The notes beneath the pieces are model-generated. The model had not been told where the DNA came from, did not search any database, and saw only the letters and a list, made by a program, of their open reading frames with translations. This document shows positions 1 through 8,787 of a stretch of DNA of 40,598 bases, piece by piece. Origin of the DNA: Deltaproteobacteria bacterium UBA2385 (GTDB taxonomy: Bacteria; Myxococcota_A; UBA796; UBA2385); contig DDSR01000296.1 in NCBI GenBank assembly GCA_002343455.1, positions 1 to 40,598 of the forward strand, given 5' to 3'. Position numbers and translations under genes: made by a program. Position 1 is the stretch's first letter. Each line of letters starts with the position of its first letter.

Positions 1-20
1 CCCCCTCCCCCCTCGCCCCG

Positions 21-2756
21 GTGCCGCAGGCCGAGAGCGCCGAGATCGCCGAGATCGCCGAGATCACCGTCCTGGGCATGACCTGCGCCGCCTGCGTGCG
101 ACGCGTCGAGCGCGCCCTGGAGGAGGTGCCCGGCGTGTCCGAGGCTTCGGTCAACCTGGTGACCAGCCGGGCGACCCTGACCATCAACCCGCACATCACC
201 ACGCTGCCGATGCTGGCCGCGGCGGTGACCGGCGCCGGCTACCAGGTGCCGCAGGCCGCTGCTCCACCGCCGGCTGACCTCACCCCCCGAGCCGCAATCC
301 GTCGCCCTCGGGACCCCGCCGCCGCCGCCGCCGACGCCGCCGCGCTGGAGGCCGCCGAGCAGGCCGAGGACAAGTCAATCCGGCGCAGTCTGGTGCTGTC
401 GGCCGCGCTGACCGTCCCGCTGCTGATCGTCGCCATGTCCCACGGGGCGATCCCCGGCACCGACGGCCCGATGGGCGCCTGGCTGCAGCTCGCCCTGGGC
501 ACGCCGGTCGTCTTCGGGCCCGGTCGCCGCTTCCTGCGCCTGGCCTGGACGGCCGCTCGCCACGGCAGCGCCGATATGAACACCCTGGTCGCGGTCGGCG
601 TCCTGGCGGCCTGGGGCTACTCCTTCGTCGCGACGGTCGCCCCTGGCCTCTTCCCCCACGCCGAGCACGGCCGCTCTGTTCACGTCTACTACGAGGCGGC
701 CGCCGCGATCGTCACCTTCGTCCTGCTGGGCAAGTGGCTGGAGACCCGGGCCCGGCGACGCCTGTCCGAGTCCGTCCGCGGCCTGGTCTCGCTGGTCCCG
801 ACCACGGCCTGGCGCCTGCGGCAGGACAGCGAGGTCGAGGTCGAGGAGGTGCCGCTGACCCAGGTGCAGCCCGGGGATCGCCTGCGGGTGCGCCCCGGCG
901 AGCGGATCCCCACCGATGGCGCGGTCGTCGCCGGCAGCTCGGCCGTGGACGAGTCGATGCTCACCGGCGAGAGCCTGCCGGTCGACAAGACCGAGGGCGA
1001 CCCGGTCTTCGGCGGCACCCTCAACCAGGTCGGCGCCCTGGTGGTGCGCACCACCCGCACCGGCGGGGACACCGCCCTGGCCCGCATCGTCGAGGCCGTC
1101 GAGCAGGCCCAGGGCTCCCGGGCGCCCGTCGCCCAGCTCGCCGACCGGGTCAGCGCGATCTTCGTGCCGGTGGTCATCGGTTTCGCCACGCTGACCTTCG
1201 CGGTGTGGGCCCTGCTGGACCCCTCGGCCACCGGCTTCGCCACCGCCGTCGAGCGCTTCGTCGCGGTGCTGGTCATCGCCTGCCCCTGCGCCCTGGGCCT
1301 GGCCACCCCGGCGGCCGTCGCTGTCGGCACCGGTCGCGGCGCCGAGCTGGGCATCTTGATCAAGGGGGGCGCCGTCCTGGAGGCCGCCAGCCGCATCAAC
1401 ACCGTGCTGCTGGACAAGACCGGCACCCTGACCACGGGCCGCCCCGTCCTGACCGATGTGCACGTGGTCGAGGGCGACAGCGGCGAGCTTATGGACCTGG
1501 TCGCCTCCGTCGAGCAGGGCAGCGAGCACCCGGTCGCCCAGGCCATCGTGGCCGGCGCCCTGGCTCGCGGCGCACAGCTCCGCCCGGCGCTGGACTTCCG
1601 CGCGACGATCGGAGGCGGCGTGCAGGCCCGCGTGCGCGGCCGCCTGGTCCACATCGGCACCGCCCGCTGGCTGTCCGAGCTGGGCATCGACCCCCTCGTG
1701 CTGGAGCCCCAGGCCGACCTGCTCGCCCGGCAGGGCCGCACGCCCGCCCTGGTGGCCGTCGACCGCCGCGCTGTCGCGGTCCTGGCGGTCGCCGACCGAC
1801 CGGCCCCCGGCGTCGCAGAGGCCCTCGCGGACCTGGCCCGACAAGGGATCGAGACGGCCATGCTGACCGGCGACCGCCGGGCCACGGCCGAAGCCATCGG
1901 CCGCGAGCTGGGCATCGGCCGGGTCGTCGCCGAGGTCCGCCCCGAGGACAAGGCCCGGGTAGTCCAGGCCGAGCGCCAGCGCGGCCGGATCGTGGCCATG
2001 GTCGGCGACGGCATCAACGACGCTCCGGCCCTGGCCGGCGCGGACGTCGGCGTCGCCATCGGCACCGGCGCCGACATCGCGGTCGCCACCGCCGACATCG
2101 CCCTGCTGCGCGGCGGCGTCGCGGCCCTGCCCCAGGCCCTGCGGCTGGCCCGGGCGACCCTGCGCACCATCCGCCAGAACCTGTTCTGGGCCTTCATCTA
2201 CAACGTCATCGGCATCCCCGTGGCGGCCGGCGTCTTCGTCGGCTGGACCGGCTGGCAGCTCTCGCCCGTCCTGGCCAGCGCCGCGATGTCCCTCTCCAGC
2301 GTCTCGGTGCTGATGAACTCGCTGCGCCTGCGCCGCTTCGGGAGAGTTCCCCATGGCGCTGAGGCGCCTCCACCGGACCGCGAAACAAGGCAGTTCCCTG
2401 GCGCCTCGGCGACCTGGGGGATGCTCATCCTCCTGCTGGGTGTCTCGGCCCCCGCCATCGCCAGCGAGCCCGACCGCACCATCGAGCTGCGTGTCGAGGG
2501 CGGCTACCACCCCGACACCCTGCACCTGGTCGCCGGCGAGCAGGTCCGGCTGGTGGTCACCCGCAAGGACTACAGCGGCTGCACCCGCCAGATCGTCTTC
2601 CCCACCATGGACATCAAGGTAGAGCTGCCCACCGACCAGCCGGTCACCATCGACCTGCCGGTCCTGGAGCCTGGCATCTACCCCTTCCACTGCGGCATGA
2701 AGATGATCCACGGCACTGTTCATGTCACACCGGCGCAGAAGCAGGAGGCCCCATGA
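21..2756 (+). CDS. copA: Cu(+)-exporting P1B-type ATPase with fused C-terminal cupredoxin domain
   Basis: Predicted inner-membrane pump that moves Cu(+) out of the cytoplasm using ATP. The N-terminal heavy-metal-associated domain has the metal site MTCAAC (C22, C25). The P-type core shows TGES, the metal-binding CPC (C421, C423), the phosphorylation motif DKTGTLT (D465) and GDGIND (about 662-667). The YN in the seventh and MxxSS in the eighth transmembrane segment are the Cu(+) subgroup signature. After the last pump helix a further hydrophobic segment (about 795-813) leads into a cupredoxin-like domain (about 818-903) with possible copper ligands H890, C891, M893, M895 and H897 near its end; it should lie outside the membrane. 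Free-standing family members usually lack this domain. The GTG at 21 is the first start in the window, but the frame is open to the left edge, so the true start may be upstream. The stop overlaps the next gene's start as ATGA. Confidence 0.93.
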   Translation: MPQAESAEIAEIAEITVLGMTCAACVRRVERALEEVPGVSEASVNLVTSRATLTINPHITTLPMLAAAVTGAGYQVPQAAAPPPADLTPRAAIRRPRDPAAAAADAAALEAAEQAEDKSIRRSLVLSAALTVPLLIVAMSHGAIPGTDGPMGAWLQLALGTPVVFGPGRRFLRLAWTAARHGSADMNTLVAVGVLAAWGYSFVATVAPGLFPHAEHGRSVHVYYEAAAAIVTFVLLGKWLETRARRRLSESVRGLVSLVPTTAWRLRQDSEVEVEEVPLTQVQPGDRLRVRPGERIPTDGAVVAGSSAVDESMLTGESLPVDKTEGDPVFGGTLNQVGALVVRTTRTGGDTALARIVEAVEQAQGSRAPVAQLADRVSAIFVPVVIGFATLTFAVWALLDPSATGFATAVERFVAVLVIACPCALGLATPAAVAVGTGRGAELGILIKGGAVLEAASRINTVLLDKTGTLTTGRPVLTDVHVVEGDSGELMDLVASVEQGSEHPVAQAIVAGALARGAQLRPALDFRATIGGGVQARVRGRLVHIGTARWLSELGIDPLVLEPQADLLARQGRTPALVAVDRRAVAVLAVADRPAPGVAEALADLARQGIETAMLTGDRRATAEAIGRELGIGRVVAEVRPEDKARVVQAERQRGRIVAMVGDGINDAPALAGADVGVAIGTGADIAVATADIALLRGGVAALPQALRLARATLRTIRQNLFWAFIYNVIGIPVAAGVFVGWTGWQLSPVLASAAMSLSSVSVLMNSLRLRRFGRVPHGAEAPPPDRETRQFPGASATWGMLILLLGVSAPAIASEPDRTIELRVEGGYHPDTLHLVAGEQVRLVVTRKDYSGCTRQIVFPTMDIKVELPTDQPVTIDLPVLEPGIYPFHCGMKMIHGTVHVTPAQKQEAP
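39..65 (+). repeat. Three tandem 9-bp units in the copA N-terminus
   Basis: GCCGAGATC occurs three times in a row and encodes Ala-Glu-Ile three times just before the metal-binding domain. It is an in-frame microrepeat that could vary in length without breaking the gene; no function is known. Confidence 0.7.
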
Positions 2757-3337
2757 GCAGCATCCCAGCCGAAGAATCCGTGACCTCGCCCGAGGACGCC
2801 CGGGTGGTGTCCATCCTGGTCGAGAACCACAGGGCATTCCTGGACTTCCTTCAGCGGCGGGTGGGTGACCGCGCCACCGCCGAGGACATCCTCCAGACCG
2901 CCTTCGCCCACGGCCTCGCCGCCCACGGAGAGCTGCGGGAGCAGGAGCGGGCGGTGGCCTGGTTCTACCGGATGCTCCGCAACGCCGTCATCGATCACCA
3001 CCGCCGCAACGGGGCGCGCAGCCGGGCCCTGGAGGGCTTCGTGCACGAGCTGGAAGAGCACCAGGACCCTCACGCCGAGCTGGGCCAGGCGGTCTGCCAG
3101 TGTGTCGCTCGCCTCGCGGACACCCTGCAGCCCTCCTACGCCCAGGCGCTGCGCCGCATCGAGGTCGATGGCCTCGCGGTGAAGGACTTCGCCGCCGAGG
3201 CCGGGATCTCCCCCGGCAACGCCGCGGTCCGGGTCTTTCGGGCCCGGCAGGCCCTGCGGGGCCAGGTCGAGCGCTCCTGCGGGACCTGCGCCGAGCACGG
3301 CTGCTTGAACTGTACCTGCTCGGCCCCCGCGAGCTGA
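2753..3337 (+). CDS. CorE-like ECF sigma factor with cysteine-rich metal-sensing tail
   Basis: Predicted extracytoplasmic-function sigma factor of 194 residues. Region 2 lies at about 20-90 and region 4 at about 125-172, with an ordinary helix-turn-helix. A CxC pair (C115, C117) sits in the linker between them, and the C-terminus carries CxxCxxxxCxxCxC (C176, C179, C184, C187, C189). In the CorE family, described in Myxococcus xanthus, such a cysteine-rich domain senses metal directly and replaces an anti-sigma factor; no anti-sigma gene is visible here. It overlaps the copper ATPase gene by four bases (ATGA), so the two are almost certainly co-translated. The inferred role is copper-dependent control of this and perhaps other metal genes. 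Which metal and redox state it senses cannot be read from the sequence, because CorE relatives differ. Confidence 0.88.
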   Translation: MSSIPAEESVTSPEDARVVSILVENHRAFLDFLQRRVGDRATAEDILQTAFAHGLAAHGELREQERAVAWFYRMLRNAVIDHHRRNGARSRALEGFVHELEEHQDPHAELGQAVCQCVARLADTLQPSYAQALRRIEVDGLAVKDFAAEAGISPGNAAVRVFRARQALRGQVERSCGTCAEHGCLNCTCSAPAS

Positions 3338-3409
3338 AGATCCCTGGAGGGGATCTTCGAGACCACACGACCGGTCGTTCGGGGTTGAAGATCCCGTTGA
3401 GGGATCTTC
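3336..3409. repeat. Symmetrical composite palindrome; possible terminator or operator
   Basis: Two hairpins have the same 9-bp stem, GAAGATCCC/GGGATCTTC (3336-3344 with 3350-3358, and 3387-3395 with 3401-3409), and different 5-base loops. They flank a perfect 12-bp palindrome, ACGACCGGTCGT (3367-3378). The whole 74-bp element is centred on 3372.5, the midpoint of the inner palindrome, so the first arm can also pair with the last. It begins inside the stop codon of the sigma factor gene. No T-run follows either hairpin, so it is not a textbook intrinsic terminator. It could stop transcription of the copper operon, bind a dimeric regulator through the central palindrome, or be a repetitive extragenic element. 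Confidence 0.75.
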
Positions 3410-3426
3410 TCGTCAGCCCACCCCCC

Positions 3427-3455
3427 TTGACACGTCGACACTCCCGTGAGAACCT
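3427..3455 (+). promoter_or_regulatory. Candidate sigma-70-type promoter
   Basis: A perfect TTGACA (3427-3432) is followed after 17 bases by GAACCT (3450-3455), a weak -10 that shares its last bases with the TACCCT elements elsewhere in this window. Transcription would start almost at the ATG at 3465. Confidence 0.35.
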
Positions 3456-3464
3456 CTCTCAACC

Positions 3465-3719
3465 ATGTCCAAGCCCGACACCCGCCTCGAAGCCATCTCC
3501 CTCCTCCGCTTCCTCCCCCCGGGGACGGCCGACCTCGGCGAGCTCAGCCGCGCCGAGATGCGCGAGGCGGGCCTGGGCGCCTGGTCGGCACCGCTGCACG
3601 CACGTGAAGACACCCGCCCCCCCGACGGGCTGCACGACTACGACGAGGTGCTGCCTGCCGAGCCGGCCGCCCCGGCCCCCGGCGAGCGCGTGATCGAGCT
3701 GCGCTTCAAGGCGGGTTGA
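3465..3719 (+). CDS. Small hypothetical protein (84 aa)
   Basis: I do not recognise a family. The product is small and soluble, with a short Leu-rich start, an acidic Pro/Ala-rich middle and a basic end. No signal peptide, membrane segment or cysteine motif is visible. It starts at an ATG without a clear ribosome site, close behind a TTGACA promoter candidate, and is followed after 29 bases by the membrane hydrolase gene on the same strand. The GC-biased third positions match its neighbours, which supports coding, but the short length keeps confidence moderate. Confidence 0.55.
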   Translation: MSKPDTRLEAISLLRFLPPGTADLGELSRAEMREAGLGAWSAPLHAREDTRPPDGLHDYDEVLPAEPAAPAPGERVIELRFKAG

Positions 3720-3748
3720 CGCGGCCACGGGGCCGATAGACGCCCGGG

Positions 3749-4765
3749 ATGGACACCCTCACACAGCTCAGTCTCGGCGCGGCGGTCGGGCTGGCCGGCT
3801 GGCGGCACTTCGGCCGTCGGGCGCTGCTCTTCGGCGCCTTCTGCGGGCTGCTGCCCGACCTGGACGTGGTGCTCTCCGCCGGCCCGGGGGGCGACTGGCG
3901 CGGCCTGGTCAGCCACCGCGGCAGCTCGCACTCCTTGCTGGTGCTGCCCCTCGTCGCCATCCCGCTGGGCGCAGCGGCCTGGCGGACCCTGGGTCGCCGG
4001 GGGAGCCCCAGGGAGTGGATCCACCTCGCCTTCTGGGCGCTCATCACCCACCCCCTCCTCGACGCCTGCACCACCTACGGCACCCAGCTGCTGGCCCCCC
4101 TCTCCCGCCGACGCTTCTCCTGGGACGCGGTCGCGATCATCGACCCCTTGCCCACCCTGCCGCTGCTGCTCGCCGTCGCCCTGGGCTTGCGCGCGGCGGC
4201 CGGCGCCCGCACGGTGAGCCTCGCCCGCGGCGCCCTGGCCTGGTTGCTCGTCTACCTGCTGGCCGGGGCGGGCCTCTCGTCCCTCGCCCGGACCGAGGCG
4301 CGCACCCTGCTTCAGGCGCGGGGCTTCGAGCCGGTGGCCCTGATCACCCCGGTCCCGATGGTCTTCAGCCCCCTCCGCCGCGTCGTGGCCCGAGACGCCG
4401 ACGGGCGGCTGATGGTGGGCGCCATCGTGCCCTGGGCCCCCGAGCGCCACCTCCTGGTCGCCCTCCCCGCTCCCGATCTGCCCCGCGCGCAGGCCGCCCT
4501 GGACACCCCCCACGGCCGCACCTTCGCCTGGTTCGCCAACGGCTTCATCTCCGCAGAGGAGCGGCCCGACGGCACCTGGCTCTCCGACCAGCGCTACGGG
4601 CTGTTCGTCGAGACGAGCTGGACCCCCTTTCGGGCCTGGCTGCCGGCGGGGGCGCCGCCCGAAGACCTGGAGCTGGCCCAGGAGCGCGGCGGCCTGGACG
4701 CGGCCGCGGAGCTCGCCGCGGGCTGGGCGCTGCTGACGGGGAGGCCCACTTCAGCGCAGCAGTAG
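3749..4765 (+). CDS. YdjM-like membrane-bound metal-dependent hydrolase
   Basis: Resembles the YdjM/LexA-regulated membrane hydrolase family, multi-pass inner-membrane proteins with conserved His and Asp residues thought to bind metal; their substrate is unknown. The N-terminus has the typical opening MDTLTQLSLGAAVG, then GLLPDLDVV with the Asp pair, and SHRGSSHSLL with two histidines. Further on, LITHPLLDACTTYGTQLL carries another His/Asp set. Several hydrophobic segments lie in the first 190 residues, followed by a C-terminal soluble part of about 150 residues rich in Trp and Pro, which is longer than in short family members. Its last 15 bases overlap the convergent membrane protein gene. 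Confidence 0.8.
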   Translation: MDTLTQLSLGAAVGLAGWRHFGRRALLFGAFCGLLPDLDVVLSAGPGGDWRGLVSHRGSSHSLLVLPLVAIPLGAAAWRTLGRRGSPREWIHLAFWALITHPLLDACTTYGTQLLAPLSRRRFSWDAVAIIDPLPTLPLLLAVALGLRAAAGARTVSLARGALAWLLVYLLAGAGLSSLARTEARTLLQARGFEPVALITPVPMVFSPLRRVVARDADGRLMVGAIVPWAPERHLLVALPAPDLPRAQAALDTPHGRTFAWFANGFISAEERPDGTWLSDQRYGLFVETSWTPFRAWLPAGAPPEDLELAQERGGLDAAAELAAGWALLTGRPTSAQQ

Positions 4766-5266
4766 GGAGCAGAATGCCGCCTGGGCCAGCCAGGCGGGCA
4801 GCACGACCGCGAGGCAGCCGGCCCACGAGCGACCGGTTCGCTCCCGGATGAGGGCGAGGCAGGCGCCGAGGCTCCAGCTCACGGTGACGGCACCGGTGCC
4901 CAGCATGGCCGGCCAGAGGGCCTCGAAGCCCCAAAACCCCCACAGCAGCGCGTCGGGCAGCACGAAACCGAACAGGATCGGCAGCCCCAGGGCGACCCCC
5001 AGCGGACCGCGCAGATCGACGCCCGCGAGGCGACGGGCAACGGCGCCGAGCAAGGCGCCGGCGAGCTGAACCCAGGGCACGACCAGCACGGCCTGCAGCA
5101 GGTACCAGCGGGGCAGCGGGGCGCGGGTCGGGGCGTGCCCGGCCGCGTCCAGACCGAGGCTCAGCAGGGCCCAGGCGACCCCGCAGGCGAGGAGGGCCAG
5201 CCTCCCCTGTCGGAGGGAGGCGGAGGCAGGGCAGAGCAGCAGCCGGGCGATGGTCACGGCGAGCAC
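4751..5266 (-). CDS. Hypothetical multi-pass membrane protein (Yip1-like?)
   Basis: A hydrophobic protein of 171 residues with about five predicted membrane-spanning segments separated by short polar loops, rich in Leu, Ala and Trp. Size and helix pattern resemble small Yip1-domain proteins, but no diagnostic motif lets me assign it. The GTG at 5266 is the first start in the frame. It lies 52 bases downstream of the DUF2079 gene on the same strand and probably shares its transcript. Its 3' end overlaps the convergent YdjM-like gene. Confidence 0.6.
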   Translation of the reverse strand: MLAVTIARLLLCPASASLRQGRLALLACGVAWALLSLGLDAAGHAPTRAPLPRWYLLQAVLVVPWVQLAGALLGAVARRLAGVDLRGPLGVALGLPILFGFVLPDALLWGFWGFEALWPAMLGTGAVTVSWSLGACLALIRERTGRSWAGCLAVVLPAWLAQAAFCSLLLR

Positions 5267-5318
5267 GTAGCCGGAGCGGACGCCCTCGGCCGACCCCCGG
5301 GGCGAGCTGAGGTCCTCC

Positions 5319-6650
5319 TCAACGCCCCCATCGCACGTCTCCTCCTGCCCTCTGTTTCGGACGCAGCCCCTCCTCCCGCAGCAGCTCGGCCCAGCGCCGG
5401 GCCTCCTCGCCCTCCTCCGGCAGGACGGCGTGGTCGAGCCCTGCGGCCACGGTCCGCATGGCCTCCTCCGAGCTGTCGAGGTGGCCCAGCATCCACAGCC
5501 CCTCTCGCCGCGCGAGCGCAGGCGCGGCCCAGTCGGGGACCAGCGCGCCGCCCGGCTGCGGGGCGATCCCCTCGATCAGCGCCCGCCGCTGCCGGGCCTC
5601 GTCGAGCTCGGCGCTCCAGCTCGCCGCCCTCTGCCCCCCCCCGCCAAGCCCGACCAGCAGGCAAGCCAGCAGGGTCAGCCCGACCAGCGGGCGCAGTCGG
5701 ACGGAGGCCCAGGCCCTCCGCGCCCCGACCGCCGCCGCCGAAGCGACGAAGGGCCAGGCGACAGCGAGGTAGTGGATCCCGGCGCCATCGGCGTGGGCGG
5801 GCTCGCGGGTGGAGAAGACCAGCAGCCAGGCCCAGCCCAGCAGGCCCGGCAGCAGCAGCCGAGGGGCCAGCACGGCGAAGGGGAGGAGGGCGAGGCTCAG
5901 CGCGGCGAATCCGAGCTCCTGTGGATCGCGGAAGAGCGCGGCACGGCCCGCCAGCACCTGCGAGAGGTGGCCGAGCGGGTCGGGGTGGGTCTGCATCGCC
6001 GCCCCTCCCCAGGCGCCGACGATCATCGCGGCGAGCGAGGCGCCACCGAGCAGGATCCCCACCGGCCGAGCGCCACGCCCCAGGGCCCAGGGGAGCAGGG
6101 CCAGGATGACGAAGGGGGCCTCCTCCCGGACCATCGCCATGCCCAGGACGGCGACGGCCAGCCAGGCGTAGCGACCGCGCTCGATGGCGCCGACCGCCAG
6201 GGCGACCAGCGGCAGGAAGACGAGGATGGGCCGCGCATCCGCGGTCGCGAGGGCGAAGGAGAGGGGGTGCAGGGCGAGGGCCAGCAGCAGCAGCGGTCCG
6301 AGCGCCCCCAGCCCCCGCGCGGACCTCGCCAGGATCAAGGCCGCCAGCGAGACCAGCAGCGCCTGTAGGGCGACAAGCCCCGGCGCACCGAGGAGGGCGA
6401 AGGGAATGTGCAGCAGCCGAACGGGGCTCCAGTGCACGCTGCTCCACAGCGAGCTGCCCTCGAAGCTGAGGGCGGTCTGGGCGAATCCTCGGCCGTGGGC
6501 AGCGTTCCATGCCGATTGGGTGAAGAAGGCGAGATCACCCGGGGCCAGGGACCGGTGGACATGGAGCCGCAGCGCCGCGGCCAGGAGCAGCAGGAGCACA
6601 ATTGCAAGGGTCGAAGCAAGCAGGATCCGGTCTTCCCGAGTCGATGACAT
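5319..6650 (-). CDS. DUF2079 family polytopic membrane protein
   Basis: A multi-pass membrane protein of about 443 residues with about ten hydrophobic segments, an early LAPGDLAFFTQSAWN block and later Trp/His-containing loops, as in DUF2079 proteins. These resemble GT-C glycosyltransferases in topology, but no activity is established. The C-terminal 100 residues are soluble and contain SSEEAM and an Arg/Glu-rich end. The ATG at 6650 places the first membrane helix about ten residues in; an ATG at 6671 would add seven residues. Neither has a clear ribosome site. The divergent gene starts at 6670, so the two share a very small promoter region. Confidence 0.75.
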   Translation of the reverse strand: MSSTREDRILLASTLAIVLLLLLAAALRLHVHRSLAPGDLAFFTQSAWNAAHGRGFAQTALSFEGSSLWSSVHWSPVRLLHIPFALLGAPGLVALQALLVSLAALILARSARGLGALGPLLLLALALHPLSFALATADARPILVFLPLVALAVGAIERGRYAWLAVAVLGMAMVREEAPFVILALLPWALGRGARPVGILLGGASLAAMIVGAWGGAAMQTHPDPLGHLSQVLAGRAALFRDPQELGFAALSLALLPFAVLAPRLLLPGLLGWAWLLVFSTREPAHADGAGIHYLAVAWPFVASAAAVGARRAWASVRLRPLVGLTLLACLLVGLGGGGQRAASWSAELDEARQRRALIEGIAPQPGGALVPDWAAPALARREGLWMLGHLDSSEEAMRTVAAGLDHAVLPEEGEEARRWAELLREEGLRPKQRAGGDVRWGR

Positions 6651-6655
6651 TCGGT

Positions 6656-6662
6656 GATAATG
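6656..6662. promoter_or_regulatory. Shared -10-like element between divergent genes
   Basis: GATAAT (6656-6661) reads as a -10 toward the ATG at 6670, with 8 bases between. The opposite strand reads CATTAT (6662-6657) toward the ATG at 6650. Either use would give a leaderless or nearly leaderless message, which fits the missing ribosome sites. No good -35 is seen. Confidence 0.3.
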
Positions 6663-6669
6663 CACCGAC

Positions 6670-7578
6670 ATGGTCCCCCTCGTCGCCCTCGCCCTCAGCT
6701 CCTCGCTCACCCTGCCTGCGGGGGCAGCGCCCTGTCCGATCCGGGACTCGCGCATCCGGGCGACGGTGCCGATGGACCGGGCCAGCGACGCCCCCGCCGA
6801 CGCCAGCATCGGCGTCTGGTGGAGCAACTACGATCCCCAGCCCGAGTTCCTCTCGGTGCGGGTCGACGGTCAGGAGATCGACGGCCAGGCGGAGACCTCC
6901 CTCCACCAGGAGTCCGCGAGCTCCTGGAGCGGGCTGAGCCTCTTCACCCCTCGGGAGGAGCTCCCGCTCGGCGCCCGGGTCGAGGTGCAGTTCAGCGCCC
7001 CCAGCGCGGGCGGGGGCGATCGGTTCTCCTTTCGAGTCGGGAAAGAGACGGCCCCTCGGCCGATCGCGGCGCCCTCGCACCTGAACCTGATCATGAAGGA
7101 GGACCCCCAGCCCTCCGCCGACGGCTGCCATCCGGCCCGCCGCACCTTCTGGGGCAGCGTCGGCGTCCCCGCCGAGGCCGACCCGAACGACTGGCTGGTG
7201 ATCTACCGGGCCACGCCCGACGGCGCGCTGGACGAGTTCTTCACGGTGATCGGCACGGCCGACATGGCGCCGCTCGACTGGAAGGCCTCCAGCACCGAGC
7301 TGGACCGCGACCTGCAAGCCGAGTGCTTCACCGTGGTGCAGATCACCGCCAGCGGCGAGCGGGTCTCGTCGGCGGACGCGACCTGCGCTACGGACCCGGG
7401 CGACCTCAGCGCCGAGCTGCCGATCGGCTGCGCCGCGGTCGCTCCCCTCGCGTCCTCCTCCCTGCTCCTCCCCCTCATCGCCGCGCTCCGCCGTCGCCGA
7501 GCCGCCGAGGCCCCATGCGCGTCCTCTTCTTGCAGCCCGCCTTCCCCCAGGAGATGCCGCGCTTCGTCCGAGGCCTGA
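6670..7578 (+). CDS. Exported protein with MYXO-CTERM-like C-terminal anchor
   Basis: A secreted protein of 302 residues. An N-terminal signal peptide (about 1-20, ending AGAA) is followed by one or two beta-rich domains of unknown role; the first reads like a bacterial Ig-like module (about 30-115). Near the end is a Gly-Cys pair (G253, C254), then a hydrophobic stretch and RRRR. This is the layout of MYXO-CTERM sorting tails, where the cysteine is thought to be the site of processing and anchoring. The frame continues about 20 Ser/Pro/Cys-rich residues past the Arg cluster, overlapping the next gene by 64 bases in another frame. That extra tail looks like read-through after loss of a stop codon just before the downstream ATG. 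Confidence 0.75.
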   Translation: MVPLVALALSSSLTLPAGAAPCPIRDSRIRATVPMDRASDAPADASIGVWWSNYDPQPEFLSVRVDGQEIDGQAETSLHQESASSWSGLSLFTPREELPLGARVEVQFSAPSAGGGDRFSFRVGKETAPRPIAAPSHLNLIMKEDPQPSADGCHPARRTFWGSVGVPAEADPNDWLVIYRATPDGALDEFFTVIGTADMAPLDWKASSTELDRDLQAECFTVVQITASGERVSSADATCATDPGDLSAELPIGCAAVAPLASSSLLLPLIAALRRRRAAEAPCASSSCSPPSPRRCRASSEA

Positions 7579-8732
7579 CCGAGGTCGGCGCCGAGGTGAT
7601 TGGCGCCGGCGAGGGCCCGGCCGAGGCCCTCCCTCCCGGCCTGCGCCGCCTGCTGAGCGGCTGGGTGCAGATCCCCTCCTGGTCCGACGAGCCCGCCTGC
7701 GTCCAGGCGATCCTCCAGGCCCTGGGCGGCGCTCGAATCGACCGGGTGGAGAGCCTGTGGGAGCCCACCGTCCTGCTGGCGGCCCGGGTGCGACAGGCCC
7801 TGGGCCTCCCGGGAATGGACCACGACACGGTGCTGGGCTTCCGGGACAAGCAGCTGATGAAGGAGCGGGCGGCCGCGGCCGGGGCCCGGGTGCCGCGCTC
7901 GGCGCGCTGCCGCGGGGCCGAGGAGATCCGCCGGGCCGCGCAGGAGATCGGCTACCCGCTGGTCGGCAAGCCGATCGCCGGGGCCGGCACCGCCTCCACC
8001 TGGGCCTGCCAGGACGAGGCCGAGCTGGAGTCCCATATGGCCGAGTGGCAGCACGTCGCCGAGCTGAGCGTCGAAGAGTTCATCGTCGGCGACGAGCACA
8101 CCTACGACGCGCTCTGCATCGACGGGCAGCCGGTGCTGGAGAGCGTCACCCGCTACCTGCCCCCGCCCTTGGTGGCGCGCAACGAGGAGTGGGTCAGCCC
8201 CGCCCAGATCACCTACCGCAACCCCCACATCGGGCCGCTGCTGCCGGGCGTCGCGCTGGGCCGGCGGGTCTGCCAGGCGCTGGGCATGCAGACCGGCATC
8301 GTGCACATGGAGTGGTTCCGCACCGCCACGGGCGAGGCCGTCCTGGGCGAGATCGCCTGCCGCCCGGGGGGCAGCAAGCTGATGGACCAGTGGAACTGGG
8401 CCCAGGAGATCGACATCTACCGGGAGTGGGCCCGGGCAGTCTGCTGGAGCGCCTGCGAGGCGGCGCCGCGCAAGGCCTGGCACGTCGGCGTCGTCTTCAA
8501 GCGGGCACGAGGCCAGGGGCGGATCAAGGCCATCCACGGGATGGAGCGGCTGCGGGCCGATCTGGGCTCGGCGATAGTAGAAGAGGCGCTCTCGCCGGTC
8601 GGTACGCCCCGCCGCGACTGGAAGCAGACCCTGCTCAGCGACGGCTGGGTGGCGGTGCGGGACCCCGACCACGACAACTGCCGCACGATGATCGACCGGG
8701 TCGTGCGAGAACTTCAGCTCGACGCGGGCTGA
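7515..8732 (+). CDS. ATP-grasp family carboxylate-amine ligase
   Basis: A cytoplasmic enzyme of 405 residues predicted to join a carboxylate to an amine or thiol through an acyl-phosphate. A Rossmann-like pre-grasp domain (about 1-105) opens with MRVLFLQPAF. The ATP-grasp core includes DKQLMKERAAAAG, GYPLVGKPIAGAGT (ATP-binding Lys and Gly-rich loop), the EEFIVGDEHTYDAL strand and the metal site GEIACRPGGSK. The substrate cannot be read from the sequence. The ATG at 7515 sits inside the end of the preceding gene with GAGG just upstream. Its final codons belong to a 64-bp segment repeated at 10485-10551, described separately. Confidence 0.85.
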   Translation: MRVLFLQPAFPQEMPRFVRGLTEVGAEVIGAGEGPAEALPPGLRRLLSGWVQIPSWSDEPACVQAILQALGGARIDRVESLWEPTVLLAARVRQALGLPGMDHDTVLGFRDKQLMKERAAAAGARVPRSARCRGAEEIRRAAQEIGYPLVGKPIAGAGTASTWACQDEAELESHMAEWQHVAELSVEEFIVGDEHTYDALCIDGQPVLESVTRYLPPPLVARNEEWVSPAQITYRNPHIGPLLPGVALGRRVCQALGMQTGIVHMEWFRTATGEAVLGEIACRPGGSKLMDQWNWAQEIDIYREWARAVCWSACEAAPRKAWHVGVVFKRARGQGRIKAIHGMERLRADLGSAIVEEALSPVGTPRRDWKQTLLSDGWVAVRDPDHDNCRTMIDRVVRELQLDAG

Positions 8733-8744
8733 AGGCGCTCCAGG
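8681..8744. repeat. Direct repeat A: shared gene-end junction, left copy
   Basis: The last part of the ATP-grasp gene and 12 bases beyond it recur in diverged form at 10485-10551. Shared blocks include CGGGTCGTGCG, CTTCAGCTCGACGCGG and CTCCAGG. The plus strand reads RVVRELQLDAG and stop here, and [11 protein letters not shown] in the other copy. The minus strand reads LERLQPASS and stop here, and LEELQAASS and stop in the other copy, which is the real end of the glycosyltransferase. Confidence 0.75.
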
Positions 8745-8755
8745 TGCAGCGCGGT
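8714..8755 (-). pseudogene. Remnant of a glycosyltransferase C-terminus
   Basis: On the minus strand about 14 codons ending LERLQPASS and a TGA mirror the C-terminus LEELQAASS of the glycosyltransferase gene 1.8 kb to the right, at the matching position of the repeat. Nothing upstream in this frame resembles the rest of a glycosyltransferase, so only the tail is left. It may be a by-product of the duplication rather than the relic of a whole gene. Confidence 0.4.
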
Positions 8756-8787
8756 GCCCCATGTTGGGGTCGGCGTCGGAGGGCGGA

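Noticed and set aside
375..2837. Long minus-strand open frame across the copper ATPase gene
   Set aside because: It is an antisense reading of a clear P-type ATPase; the product is low-complexity Asp/Gly/Arg-rich with no domain. High GC produces many such frames here.
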